DNA from: Polaromonas sp. | Lineage (GTDB): Bacteria > Pseudomonadota > Gammaproteobacteria > Burkholderiales > Burkholderiaceae_C | Assembly (NCBI GenBank): GCA_013823635.1 | Contig: PNML01000011.1 | Location: 1-50,317, forward strand | Reading direction: 5' to 3' | DNA: 50,317 bases | Shown: piece after piece, positions 13,399 to 22,145 of the stretch | How positions within the stretch are numbered: position 1 is the first letter of the stretch | How the letters are laid out: the number at the start of each line of letters is the position of its first letter | Made by a program: the position numbers and the translations under genes | Notes under the pieces: model-generated | What the model was told of the DNA's origin: nothing | The model's database searches: none | The model's input: the letters and a program-made list of their open reading frames with translations, nothing else

Positions 13399-14679
13399 TC
13401 AATGGCTGTCGTCTCGGCGAGCAATGGCCAGCAACTCTTCCAATTCATGGGGGTGCACCACCTCGTTGTGGGCATGCCAGCGCTGGATGACCCACATGAC
13501 CCCGGCCACGAGCAGCCCGAATCCGGTGATGGCCGCAAAGGCCGACAGTCCCATGCCCGTGCTGACGCTGTACAGCATGCCCAGGCCCAGGATGCAGGCC
13601 TGTTCGTTGAAGTTCTGAACCGCGATGGAGCGTCCAGCCCCCATCAGGTTGTGTCCCCTGTGCTGGAGCAGCGCATTCATGGGTACCACCAGAAACCCCC
13701 CCAGCGCGCCCAAGGCAATCAGGAACGGTGCCGCCACCCAGACGTTGTCGATGAAAATCATCAGCACCACCAGCAAGCCCATGCCAATCCCCATGGGGAT
13801 CACGGCAGTGGCCTTGTCCAGCTTCATTTTGAGCGAGGCCACCACGGCCCCCACGGCGGTGCCCAGCGCCACCACGCCCACCAACGACGACGCCTGGGTG
13901 GTGGAGTAGCCCAGCGCCGCCGCCGCCCAGGCCAGCACGATGTAGCGCAGGTTGCCGCTGACGCCCCAGAACAGGGTGGTGGTGGCCAGGGAGATCTGAC
14001 CCAGGCGGTCGCGCCACAGACGGCGGTTGCAATCCAAGAAATCGGGCAGCAAGGCCAGCGGGTTGCACGGCAAGGGCCGAAACGCCACACCGGTCAGCGG
14101 TATGCGGGTGTTGAACCAGGCCGCCAAGGCGTACACCGCCACCAGCACGAGGATGGCGCTTTCCGCCGGTGTGTCGATGCCCGTGTCCAAGCCCGGCAGG
14201 TCCACCTGCAGCAGGTAGCTGGAGATCCAGGGCCCCACCAGCTGTCCACCCAGCAGCACGCCCAGAATGATGGAGCCTATGGTCAGCCCCTCAATCCAAC
14301 CGTTGGCCTTGACCAGTTGTGAGGGTGGCAGCAGCTCGGTCAGGATGCCGTACTTGGCGGGCGAGTAAGCTGCGGCGCCCAACCCCACCACCGCAAATGA
14401 CAGCAGCGGGTTGAATCCGACCAGCATCAGCAGGCAGCCCACCACCTTGATGGCGTTGCTGATGAACATGACCTGGCCCTTGGGGCGCGCATCCGCAAAT
14501 GCCCCGACAAATGGGGCCAGCACCACGTAGAACAGGGCAAACATGGGGACCAGTGCGGCGCGCTGCCACTCGGGTGCACCGCTGGTGCGCAGCAGCTCAA
14601 TGGCTGCCACAAACAGCGCGTTGTCAGCCAGAGAGCTGAAAAACTGCGCCGTCATGATGGTGTAGAAGCCGCGCTTCAT
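13399..14679 (-). CDS. lplT: Lysophospholipid transporter LplT (major facilitator family)
   Basis: LplT flips lysophospholipids across the inner membrane for re-acylation. The 426-residue protein begins MKRGFYTIMTAQFFSSLADN at ATG 14679; a longer open frame to 14808 adds an unconserved Arg/Pro-rich tail and is rejected. It shows about 12 hydrophobic segments and the motif AYSPAKYGILTELLPPSQLV. No acyltransferase (aas) gene is fused or adjacent, unlike the enterobacterial pair. It is divergent from alr, a pairing that I recall as common in Burkholderiales. No clear promoter was found in the 173-base gap between them. Confidence 0.9.
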   Translation of the reverse strand: MKRGFYTIMTAQFFSSLADNALFVAAIELLRTSGAPEWQRAALVPMFALFYVVLAPFVGAFADARPKGQVMFISNAIKVVGCLLMLVGFNPLLSFAVVGLGAAAYSPAKYGILTELLPPSQLVKANGWIEGLTIGSIILGVLLGGQLVGPWISSYLLQVDLPGLDTGIDTPAESAILVLVAVYALAAWFNTRIPLTGVAFRPLPCNPLALLPDFLDCNRRLWRDRLGQISLATTTLFWGVSGNLRYIVLAWAAAALGYSTTQASSLVGVVALGTAVGAVVASLKMKLDKATAVIPMGIGMGLLVVLMIFIDNVWVAAPFLIALGALGGFLVVPMNALLQHRGHNLMGAGRSIAVQNFNEQACILGLGMLYSVSTGMGLSAFAAITGFGLLVAGVMWVIQRWHAHNEVVHPHELEELLAIARRDDSH

Positions 14680-14852
14680 GCAGATAATTTGTGGTGTGGG
14701 GTGCAGTAAAGGCGCGTCTGGCGATCGAGTTTGTGCAAAAGTCGGGCGCGGGTTTTCCAACGGTGCGCGGTTATAGCATGCCACCCGCGAAGAGCCAGTG
14801 CGGGCCAACCCTCGTTGCCAACGCCGATTTTTGTGACCTTTCGGAAACTGAC

Positions 14853-16034
14853 ATGCCCCGTCCCATCCACGCCACCGTCCACTTGGAGGCCTTGCGCCAC
14901 AACCTCGCGCTGGCCCGCGCTGCCGCGGGCGACGCCCGCGTGTGGGCCGTGGTCAAGGCCAACGCCTACGGCCATGGCATTGAGCGGGTGTTTGACGCCC
15001 TGCGGGCGGCCGACGGTTTTGCCCTGTTGGACCTGAACGAGGCGCAACGGGTGCGTGACCTGGGCTGGCGCGGCCCGGTGCTGCTGCTGGAGGGGGCGTT
15101 TGAGCTGCGTGACCTGGAGCTGTGTTCCCGTCTTGGCCTGTGGCATGTGGTGCATTGCGACGAACAGATCGACATGTTGGCCACCCACAAAACCCAGGTG
15201 CCCCACCGGGTGTTTCTGAAAATGAACAGTGGCATGAACCGGCTCGGCTTTCGCCCCGCGCACTTCCGGGCGGCATGGACACGGCTCAACGCGCTGCCCC
15301 AGGTGGAAGAAATTTCCCTCATGACCCATTTCAGCGATGCCGACAGCCCGGCACCTGGGCACAGCGGTGTCGCCCGGCAAGTGGGCACGTTTGTGCACGC
15401 CACCCACGATTTGCCCGGAGAGCGCAGCCTCTGCAACAGCGCGGCCTTGTTGCGCCACGGCCAGGCCGCACTGGCCGAGTTGGGTGCTTCGGTTTCTGCC
15501 ACGGCACCGGGTGCGCTGACGGCCGACTGGGTGAGGCCCGGCATTCTGGTGTACGGGGGCGCGCCAGACCACCCCCACCGCACCAGCCAAGACTGGGGTT
15601 TGCAACCCGCCATGACCCTGGCCAGCCGGCTCATTGCCGTGCAAGATGTCCCGGCGGGTGAGGCGGTGGGTTATGGCTCCACTTTCCGTGCCACGGCGCC
15701 CCTGCGGCTGGGGGTGGTGGCTTGTGGGTACGCCGATGGCTACCCCCGCCATGCCCCCGGTCAAGCGGAGCAGCACACACCGGTGCTGGTCGAGGGCGTT
15801 CGCACCCACCTGGTGGGCCGTGTCAGCATGGACATGCTGGCGGTGGACCTGGGGCCGGTGGACCTGGCCCTTGCCGCCCAAGGGTTGCCACCGGCGGCAG
15901 CCGGGGCCGAGGTGGTGCTGTGGGGGCAAAGCCAGCACGGGGCCGTGCTCACCGTGGATGAGGTGGCCCATGCGGCCGGCACCATCGGGTATGAACTGCT
16001 GTGTGCGGTGGCAGCGCGGGTGAATTTTAGATAA
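14853..16034 (+). CDS. alr: Alanine racemase
   Basis: This PLP enzyme interconverts L- and D-alanine and supplies D-Ala for peptidoglycan. The 393-residue product starts [17 protein letters not shown] at ATG 14853; the frame is open upstream but unconserved. The PLP lysine is in [11 protein letters not shown] (Lys35), and the second catalytic base is the tyrosine in the CGYADGYPR segment. [15 protein letters not shown] follows. In related genomes as I recall them alr is followed by radA, but here radA lies some 34 kb away on the opposite strand. An AT-rich repeat begins exactly at the stop codon. Confidence 0.97.
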   Translation: MPRPIHATVHLEALRHNLALARAAAGDARVWAVVKANAYGHGIERVFDALRAADGFALLDLNEAQRVRDLGWRGPVLLLEGAFELRDLELCSRLGLWHVVHCDEQIDMLATHKTQVPHRVFLKMNSGMNRLGFRPAHFRAAWTRLNALPQVEEISLMTHFSDADSPAPGHSGVARQVGTFVHATHDLPGERSLCNSAALLRHGQAALAELGASVSATAPGALTADWVRPGILVYGGAPDHPHRTSQDWGLQPAMTLASRLIAVQDVPAGEAVGYGSTFRATAPLRLGVVACGYADGYPRHAPGQAEQHTPVLVEGVRTHLVGRVSMDMLAVDLGPVDLALAAQGLPPAAAGAEVVLWGQSQHGAVLTVDEVAHAAGTIGYELLCAVAARVNFR

Positions 16035-16081
16035 AAATGACATCTATCGCTTGATTGTATTGATATTTAAGCTATCAAAAT
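16033..16081 (+). repeat. AT-rich intergenic repeat, copy 1 (after alr)
   Basis: This 43-nt unit runs from AAAAATG (16033) through TATCGCTTG to AAGCTATCAAAAT. It shares its layout and spacing with the copies at 42072-42120 and 49624-49678: AAAAATGnC, CGCTT, AT-rich centre, GCTAT at the same distance. It overlaps the alr stop codon. Its low GC content contrasts sharply with the genes around it. Confidence 0.65.
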
Positions 16082-16114
16082 ATATGGTTAGATGGGGTGT
16101 TTTGGGTGCCCATC

Positions 16115-16143
16115 TTGTACCCCTGGGGGTATGTTGGTATACT
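16115..16143 (+). promoter_or_regulatory. Promoter of the RND efflux operon
   Basis: TTGTAC (16115-16120), a 17-base spacer and TATACT (16138-16143), the latter preceded by TG at 16135-16136 (extended -10), form a good sigma-70 promoter. Transcription would start about 16150, and the adaptor ATG at 16169 is preceded by GGAAG at 16158-16162. Confidence 0.7.
16118..16131. promoter_or_regulatory. TACCCC-TG-GGGGTA operator, CsoR/CstR type
   Basis: A perfect 6-bp inverted repeat around two bases covers the last half of the -35 element and the spacer of the RND promoter. CsoR/RcnR/CstR-family repressors recognise TACCCC...GGGGTA-like sites with a GC-rich core. The location is right for repression. 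No gene of that family is in the window, so the repressor would act in trans. Confidence 0.55.
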
Positions 16144-16168
16144 TGACCACTCCCTTCGGAAGTGACCC

Positions 16169-17293
16169 ATGACCTCAGCCTTCAATGCCCTGATTGACCT
16201 GCCCCGCCGCATGGCGCCGCCCGCGTTGCCCGTCTGGGTGGCGGGGGTGTTGTGTGCCGCCTTGGTTGCGCCCGTTCGGGCCCAGGTGGTGCCGCCAGAG
16301 GTGCCCGTGGCCTTGGTCGCCCAGCGCGCCGTGGGTCAGGCCCTGGTGCTGGAGGGCAGCTTGCAGGCCGTTCAGCAAAGCACTTTGTCGGCCCAGGCCA
16401 GCGGTCGCATTGCGCAATTGCAGGTCAAGGCGGGGGACCGTGTGCGTGCCGGGCAGGTGCTCGCCACCATCGACGACCGCATGACGCAGGCCGGTGTGAC
16501 CCAGGCCCAAGCCCAGGTGGCCCAGGCCGATGCCCAGCTGGGCAATGCCAGGGCGCACCTGGCCAGAACCCAAGAGCTGTTCGCCAAAGGATTTGTCAGC
16601 CAGTCGGCGCTGGACGTGGCGGCGGCTCAGTTCAAGGCCGCACAGGCCGGAGCCAGCGGTGCCGTGGCGGGCCAGGCGCAATCCCAGCTTGCCCAGGGCT
16701 TCACCCGGTTGACCGCCCCCTATGACGGCTGGGTGCTGGCCACCCACGCCCAAGCGGGGGATTTGGCCGTGCCCGGTGTCCCGGTGCTGACGGTGTATGC
16801 GCCGCAGCCCATTCGCGCCGTGGTGCATGTGCCTGCCTCGCGCCAGCCGGCAGCGGGCCAACCCCTCACCGTCGAGGTGCGCTTGCCCGACGGCCGTTGG
16901 GTGTCGCCCGTCAACCGGACCGCGTTGCCCGCTGCCGACCCGGTTTCCCAGACGGTGGAGTGGCGGTTGGACTTGGCGGCCGATGCCGCCGCCGGTCTGG
17001 TGCCGGGGCAGCAGGTGCAGGTGCGCTTGTTGGCCGGGAAGGTGCAGCGCCTGACCGTGCCGTCCGACGCCGTGTTTCGCCGCGGCGAAATGACCGCCGT
17101 GTATGTGGCCCGCGACAACGCGACCGCTCCAGGCTTTGTGCTGCGTGCCGTGCGTCTGGGGGCCGACCAGGGGGCGGCTGGGCACGAGGTCTTGGCGGGT
17201 CTGGCCGGTGGCGAGCGCGTGGCACTCGATCCCGTGCGTGCCGGTCTGGCCGGTGCCAGGCCCGTTGCCGCTTCCGATGCGCCAGTGCGCTGA
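16169..17293 (+). CDS. RND efflux periplasmic adaptor (membrane fusion protein)
   Basis: This adaptor bridges an inner-membrane RND pump to an outer-membrane channel. The 374-residue protein has a signal peptide ending near APVRAQ (about residue 39). A lipoyl/hairpin region follows, with QASGRIAQLQVKAGDRVRAG and a coiled alanine/glutamine-rich hairpin (residues about 105-175), then beta-barrel and membrane-proximal domains (LTAPYDGWVLATHAQAGDL onwards). It is the first gene of a three-gene unit: the pump starts 21 bases later. No outer-membrane factor is encoded here. Substrate is unknown from sequence; the CsoR/CstR-type operator suggests metal or reactive-sulfur stress. Confidence 0.88.
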   Translation: MTSAFNALIDLPRRMAPPALPVWVAGVLCAALVAPVRAQVVPPEVPVALVAQRAVGQALVLEGSLQAVQQSTLSAQASGRIAQLQVKAGDRVRAGQVLATIDDRMTQAGVTQAQAQVAQADAQLGNARAHLARTQELFAKGFVSQSALDVAAAQFKAAQAGASGAVAGQAQSQLAQGFTRLTAPYDGWVLATHAQAGDLAVPGVPVLTVYAPQPIRAVVHVPASRQPAAGQPLTVEVRLPDGRWVSPVNRTALPAADPVSQTVEWRLDLAADAAAGLVPGQQVQVRLLAGKVQRLTVPSDAVFRRGEMTAVYVARDNATAPGFVLRAVRLGADQGAAGHEVLAGLAGGERVALDPVRAGLAGARPVAASDAPVR

Positions 17294-17314
17294 GCCGGGC
17301 GACAGGACGCACCC

Positions 17315-20300
17315 ATGAGCACCTCGCACACCCCCACACCCCAGACCGGCGCTGGCCCGGTGGATGCCGCCACCGCAGAAACGTTGGGTTTTTCCGGCCG
17401 TGTGGCCAGGCAGTTTCAGGCCAATGCCATCACACCGCTGCTGGCCCTGGTGGCCTTGCTGCTGGGCCTGTTTGCGGTGCTCGTCACCCCCAGGGAGGAA
17501 GAGCCGCAGATCAACGTCACCATGGCCAACGTCATCATTCCGTTTCCCGGCGCGTCCAGCGCCGATGTGGAAAAAATGGTGGCCGCGCCGGCCGAGCAGG
17601 TGCTGGCGCAAATTCAAGGCATTGAACACACCTATTCGGTGTCGCGTCCCGGCGTGGCGGTGCTGACGGTGCAGTTCCAGGTGGGCGTTCCCCGCACCGA
17701 GGCCCTGGTGCGCCTGTATGACGTGCTCAACGCCAACAAGGACTGGTTGCCTGCGGGGCTGGGGGTGATGGACCCCATCGTCAAGCCCAAGGGCATCGAC
17801 GACGTGCCCGTGCTGGCCATCAACCTGTGGAGCAAGGATGGCCAGGCTGCCCTGGAGCTGGAGCGCGTGGCGCGCTCGGTCGAGGTCGAGTTGAAGCGCG
17901 TCAAAGGCTCGCGCGAGGTGCAGACCATCGGCGGGCCGGGTCGGGCCGTGCATGTGTGGCTGGATCCCGCCCGCCTGCGCGAGCGCGGTGTCAGTGTGCA
18001 GCAGTTGCAGCAAGCCATCGCATCGGCCAACCTGGGGATGCCTTCGGGCACCGTGGCTGACCGCGCCGAGGGTTCCCCCGGTGTGCTGACGGTGGAGACC
18101 GGGGAATTCCTGCGCTCGGCCGACGAGGTGGCCGACATCGTGGTGGCCGTCAGCCAGGGCCGCCCCGTGTACCTGCGCGAAGTGGCCAAGGTGGAGGCCG
18201 GGGCCCAACTGCCTCAGCGCTACGTGTGGTTCACGCCAGGCGCCGCCATGGCCACGGGCGGGGACACCGCGCTGCTGCCTGGGCAGGTGTTTCCCGCCGT
18301 GACCTTACAAGTGACCAAAAAACCCGGCGAAAACGCGGTGGACGTGGCCAGGGCCGTGCGGTCCCGGCTGGACGAGCTGAAAAACACCGTCATCCCCGAC
18401 AACGTGCAGGTCACCGTGTCGCGGGACTACGGCGAAACCGCGGCGGAAAAGGCCAACAAGCTCATCCAGAAACTGGCCTTTGCCACCGCCAGCGTCATCA
18501 TTCTGGTGGGCTTCGCGCTGGGCAAGCGCGAGGCGGTGATCGTGGGCGGGGCGGTCATTTTGACGCTCACCGCCACCCTGTTCGCGTCCTGGGCCTGGGG
18601 CTTCACGCTCAACCGGGTGAGCCTGTTTGCGCTGATTTTTTCCATTGGCATTCTGGTGGACGATGCCATCGTGGTGGTGGAAAACATCCACCGCCACCGC
18701 CAGCTCACGCCCGATCTGCCGCTGGCCACCATCATTCCCCGGGCTGTGGACGAGGTGGGTGGCCCCACCATCCTGGCCACGCTCACCGTGATTGCCGCGT
18801 TGCTGCCCATGGCCTTCGTCTCAGGCCTCATGGGGCCGTACATGAGTCCCATCCCCATCAACTCCAGCATGGGCATGGCGCTGTCGCTGGCCATCGCCTT
18901 CACCGTCACGCCCTGGCTGGCCCTCAAGCTCACCGACACACGCGCCCACCACGCGGCCCACGGGCCGGGCAAAGTGGCCCGTGGCCTGCAGTCATTTTTT
19001 GGCCGCACCCTGTCGCCTTTGCTGGCCAGTGCCCGCAAGCGGTGGCTGCTGCTGGGCGGGATTCTGGTGGCGTTGTTGCTCTCGGTGGGGCTGACGCTGG
19101 TGCAGGCCGTGGTCCTGAAAATGCTGCCGTTTGACAACAAGAGTGAGTTCCAGGTGGTGGTGGACATGCCGGCGGGCACGCCGCTGGAGGGCACCGCCGC
19201 CGCGCTGCAGGACATGGCCGCCTACCTGTCGCAGGCCCCCGAGGTGCGGGACATCCAGGGCTACGCCGGCACCGCCAGCCCCATCACCTTCAATGGGCTG
19301 GTGCGCCAGTACTACCTGCGGGCCGATGCCGAAAGCGGCGACTTGCAGGTCAACCTGGTGGACAAAAAGCACCGTCACGACCAAAGCCACGCCATTGCCC
19401 AGCGCCTGCGGCCCGAGTTGGAGCGCATTGCCCAGGCCCACGGCGGGCGCGTCAAGGTGGTGGAGGTGCCGCCAGGACCGCCCGTGATGTCACCCATCGT
19501 GGCCGAGGTGTATGGCCCCACGGCTGAGGGGCGCGACGAGCTCGCCCGCCGGTTGGCACAGGCGTTTGCCGCCACCCCCGACATCGTGGGGGTGGACACC
19601 AGTCTGAAAGAGCCTGCGCCCCGCGTGTTCCTGCGCGTCAACCGCGCCAGGGCCGAGTCGCTGGGCATCCCGGTGGCCACCATTTCCCAGGTGGTGCACA
19701 CAGCCCTGTCGGGCAGTGACGCCACCTACCTGCACGACGGGTTCAGCAAATACGCCGTGCCGGTGCGGCTGCAGTTGCCGCGCGACATGCAGGTGGGTCT
19801 GTCCAGTGTGCTGGCCTTGCCACTGAAGGCGGCCAACGGGGCCATGGTGCCCCTGTCGGAGCTGGTGCGGGTCGAAACGGGCGTCATCGACATGCCCCGC
19901 CTGACGAAAAACCTGCTGCCGGTGACCTATGTCTTCGGGGACATGGCAGGCCAGCTGGACTCGCCGCTGTACGGTCTGTTCAGCATCCGGACCCGCCTGG
20001 AAGGTGCGGCGCTGCCCAACACCGGCGCGCTGAACGAGCACTGGATTTCCCAGCCCAGCGACCCCTACCGGCAGTACACGGTGAAGTGGGACGGCGAGTC
20101 GCAGATCACCTACGAAACCTTCCGCGACATGGGCGCCGCCTATGGCGTGGGGCTGATCCTGATCTACCTGCTGGTGGTCGCCCAATTCAAGAGCTACGTG
20201 ACGCCGCTCATCATCATGGCCCCCATCCCGCTGACCATCATCGGTGTCATGCCCGGCCACGCGCTGCTGGGCGCGCAGTTCACCGCCACCAGCATGATCG

Positions 20301-20605
20301 GCATGATCGCGCTGGCCGGCATCATCGTGCGCAACTCCATCTTGCTGGTGGACTTCATCGAGCTGGAAACCGCGCGCGGCATTCCGTTTGCCCAGGCGGT
20401 GGTGCAGTCGGCGGTGGTCAGGGCGCAGCCCATCGCCCTGACGGCGCTGGCCGCCATGATGGGGGCGTTTTTCATCTTGGACGACCCCATCTTCAACGGC
20501 CTGGCCGTGTCCCTCATTTTTGGCATCGCGGTGTCCACGCTGCTCACCCTCATCGTGATTCCGGTGCTGTACTACGCCGTGTACCGCCGCCGCCACGCTG
20601 CCTGA
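17315..20605 (+). CDS. RND efflux transporter permease subunit
   Basis: This 1096-residue proton-driven RND pump of the AcrB/CzcA superfamily sits in the inner membrane and has two large periplasmic loops. After an N-terminal tail of about 35 residues, the first helix is followed by TPREEEPQINVTMANV, which marks a subfamily distinct from drug pumps such as AcrB. The proton-relay aspartates of helix 4 are present in IGILVDDAIVVVENIH. The second half repeats the fold (GMIALAGIIVRNSILLVDFI). Length and helices are complete. It is followed after 28 bases by a small membrane protein gene. Exact substrate is not predictable. Confidence 0.92.
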   Translation: MSTSHTPTPQTGAGPVDAATAETLGFSGRVARQFQANAITPLLALVALLLGLFAVLVTPREEEPQINVTMANVIIPFPGASSADVEKMVAAPAEQVLAQIQGIEHTYSVSRPGVAVLTVQFQVGVPRTEALVRLYDVLNANKDWLPAGLGVMDPIVKPKGIDDVPVLAINLWSKDGQAALELERVARSVEVELKRVKGSREVQTIGGPGRAVHVWLDPARLRERGVSVQQLQQAIASANLGMPSGTVADRAEGSPGVLTVETGEFLRSADEVADIVVAVSQGRPVYLREVAKVEAGAQLPQRYVWFTPGAAMATGGDTALLPGQVFPAVTLQVTKKPGENAVDVARAVRSRLDELKNTVIPDNVQVTVSRDYGETAAEKANKLIQKLAFATASVIILVGFALGKREAVIVGGAVILTLTATLFASWAWGFTLNRVSLFALIFSIGILVDDAIVVVENIHRHRQLTPDLPLATIIPRAVDEVGGPTILATLTVIAALLPMAFVSGLMGPYMSPIPINSSMGMALSLAIAFTVTPWLALKLTDTRAHHAAHGPGKVARGLQSFFGRTLSPLLASARKRWLLLGGILVALLLSVGLTLVQAVVLKMLPFDNKSEFQVVVDMPAGTPLEGTAAALQDMAAYLSQAPEVRDIQGYAGTASPITFNGLVRQYYLRADAESGDLQVNLVDKKHRHDQSHAIAQRLRPELERIAQAHGGRVKVVEVPPGPPVMSPIVAEVYGPTAEGRDELARRLAQAFAATPDIVGVDTSLKEPAPRVFLRVNRARAESLGIPVATISQVVHTALSGSDATYLHDGFSKYAVPVRLQLPRDMQVGLSSVLALPLKAANGAMVPLSELVRVETGVIDMPRLTKNLLPVTYVFGDMAGQLDSPLYGLFSIRTRLEGAALPNTGALNEHWISQPSDPYRQYTVKWDGESQITYETFRDMGAAYGVGLILIYLLVVAQFKSYVTPLIIMAPIPLTIIGVMPGHALLGAQFTATSMIGMIALAGIIVRNSILLVDFIELETARGIPFAQAVVQSAVVRAQPIALTALAAMMGAFFILDDPIFNGLAVSLIFGIAVSTLLTLIVIPVLYYAVYRRRHAA

Positions 20606-20633
20606 TTTTTTTGTTGAACCCAAGGAGTTGACC

Positions 20634-20885
20634 ATGACCGTTGAACGTTACATCCGTGTGATTGCGGGCTTTTTCATCATGCTTTCGCTGGCGCTGGGCG
20701 TCGAAGCCAGCCCGCTGTTTGTCAGCCAGTGGTTTTTGGCCATGACGGCGTTTGTGGGGCTGAACCTCTTCCAGTTTGGCTTCACCAATTTTTGCCCCCT
20801 GTGCACCATACTGGCCAAGTTGGGTGTGCCCGGCGGTGCCGACAGCTGCGGCGCCGGCAAGGCATGCCCCACGCCCTCCAAGTGA
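20634..20885 (+). CDS. DUF2892-type small inner-membrane protein
   Basis: This 83-residue protein starts MTVERYIRVIAGFFIMLSLA with AAGGAG at 20621-20626. It has two membrane segments (about 7-25 and 30-48), then FTNFCPLCTILAKLG and a Cys-containing tail. This matches the YgaP C-terminal membrane domain/DUF2892 family, often found with rhodaneses and persulfide-sensing repressors (BigR, CstR). Four cysteines (in CPLC, DSCG and KACP) could bind a metal or carry sulfur; that is inference. It lies 28 bases after the RND pump and probably belongs to the same operon. Confidence 0.8.
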   Translation: MTVERYIRVIAGFFIMLSLALGVEASPLFVSQWFLAMTAFVGLNLFQFGFTNFCPLCTILAKLGVPGGADSCGAGKACPTPSK

Positions 20886-20963
20886 GTCCCCGCAGCACGT
20901 GCTGCATGGTGTTTGACGGCCTTTGAGGGGCCGCCAGTCACGCCCCACAACCCAGTTGTCCAC

Positions 20964-22058
20964 ATGTCCCCATCCCATCCCCTGAAATTTTTGGCGCCCA
21001 GTTGGTTTTCGGTGGTCATGGGCCTGGCTGGCTTGGCGTTGGCGTGGCAATCGGCCGTGTCAGCGCTGGGGCCATCCGCCACGGGCGTGGCGCTGGTGCT
21101 GGGTGGCGTGGCACTGGTGGTTTTTGTGCTGCTGCTGGGGTTGTCCGCGCTGCGCGCTCACCGCTTTGCGCAGGCGCTGGCCGAAGACCTCAGGCACCCG
21201 GTGCGCCATGGCTTCGTGGCGGCCCTGCCCGTTGCTTTGCTGCTGCTGGTGACCCTGGCCAACCGATTGGACTTGCAAGGCCCGTGGATGGACGGCTTGT
21301 GGTGGCTGGGTTCCCTCGGTCAGCTGTGGGTCACGGTGTGGGTGCTGCAGCGCTGGTTGGTGGCATCGCCCGCAGACACGGCCCCCCCTGCACCTGCGGT
21401 CGACGTGTCGCCGCAAGGCCTGATTCAAGGTGCCGTGCCATCGCCCAAACCGTCCGCGCCGGCATTTGCGCCCCCTGCGTTCTGGCCCACCGTCACCCCC
21501 GTGCTTTTCATTCCGGTGGTGGGCAACGTGGTGGCACCCCTGGCTGGTTTGGCCTTGGGTCATTCGCTGTGGTCGGCAGCCCAGTTCGGCGTGGGTGTGC
21601 TGTTGTGGCCCGTGGTGCTGACGCTGTTGCTGGTGCGCAGAGTGGCACAAGGCCCCTTGCCCGAGCGTTTGCTGCCCACCTGGTTCATCACCGTGGCACC
21701 ACCGTCGGTCATGGGGTTGGTGCTGTTGTCCTGGGCCGCGCCTGCGTCCGTCGTGGCGGCCTTCTGGGGGGTGGCGCTGTTTTTTTTGCTCTGGTCTGCA
21801 CGCATCGCTCAGCAGGCGGTCAGTCAGCCTTTTGCGCTCGCCTTCTGGGCGGTGTCGTTCCCCCTGGCCGCATTGACCACGCTCACGTTGAAGCTGGCCG
21901 CCGCGCAGCCCTCTGCCGCCATGCAGTTGGTTGGGACGTGGCTGCTGGCACTGGTGTCACTGGTGGTGCTGGGTTTGTGCTTGGCCACGGTGCGTGGTTT
22001 GCGCGATGGCAGTCTGCTCGCGCCGGAGCCCGTGGCCATGCTGCAGGCTCAAAAATAA
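20964..22058 (+). CDS. TehA/SLAC1-family transporter (TDT family)
   Basis: This 364-residue inner-membrane protein of the tellurite-resistance/dicarboxylate (TDT) family is related to TehA and plant SLAC1 anion channels. It starts MSPSHPLKFLAPSWFSVVMG at ATG 20964; a TTG 17 codons upstream is unsupported. About ten membrane segments are seen. The family signature PVLFIPVVGNVVAPLAGLAL follows helix 4, but a linker of about 40 residues rich in Pro and Ala (starting ASPADTAPPAP) separates the two halves and is longer than in TehA. A run of eight T at 21780-21787 lies in the gene. It follows the RND operon by 78 bases; a functional link is possible but unproven. Confidence 0.85.
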   Translation: MSPSHPLKFLAPSWFSVVMGLAGLALAWQSAVSALGPSATGVALVLGGVALVVFVLLLGLSALRAHRFAQALAEDLRHPVRHGFVAALPVALLLLVTLANRLDLQGPWMDGLWWLGSLGQLWVTVWVLQRWLVASPADTAPPAPAVDVSPQGLIQGAVPSPKPSAPAFAPPAFWPTVTPVLFIPVVGNVVAPLAGLALGHSLWSAAQFGVGVLLWPVVLTLLLVRRVAQGPLPERLLPTWFITVAPPSVMGLVLLSWAAPASVVAAFWGVALFFLLWSARIAQQAVSQPFALAFWAVSFPLAALTTLTLKLAAAQPSAAMQLVGTWLLALVSLVVLGLCLATVRGLRDGSLLAPEPVAMLQAQK

Positions 22059-22145
22059 ATGGTGAGCAATAAACCCATGCCCAAATTGCCATGGGTGCCA
22101 ATATGAATTGAAAATCTGGTGGGACTTCGGCGCCGCACGGTGTGC
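22059..22145. other. Convergent gap between TehA-like and LysR genes
   Basis: This 87-base gap is AT-richer than its flanks and contains ACCCATG (22073-22079) paired with CATGGGT (22090-22096). There is no T-run in either direction. It may slow readthrough between the convergent genes, but I see no strong terminator. Confidence 0.35.

Noticed and set aside
14680-14852. Promoter search in the lplT/alr gap
   Set aside because: A TATAGC near 14773 has no adequate -35 partner; nothing else convincing.
22059-22145. A further copy of the AT-rich repeat after the TehA-like gene
   Set aside because: It is AT-rich with CAAAAATAAATGG, but lacks the CGCTT and GCTAT blocks at the right spacing.
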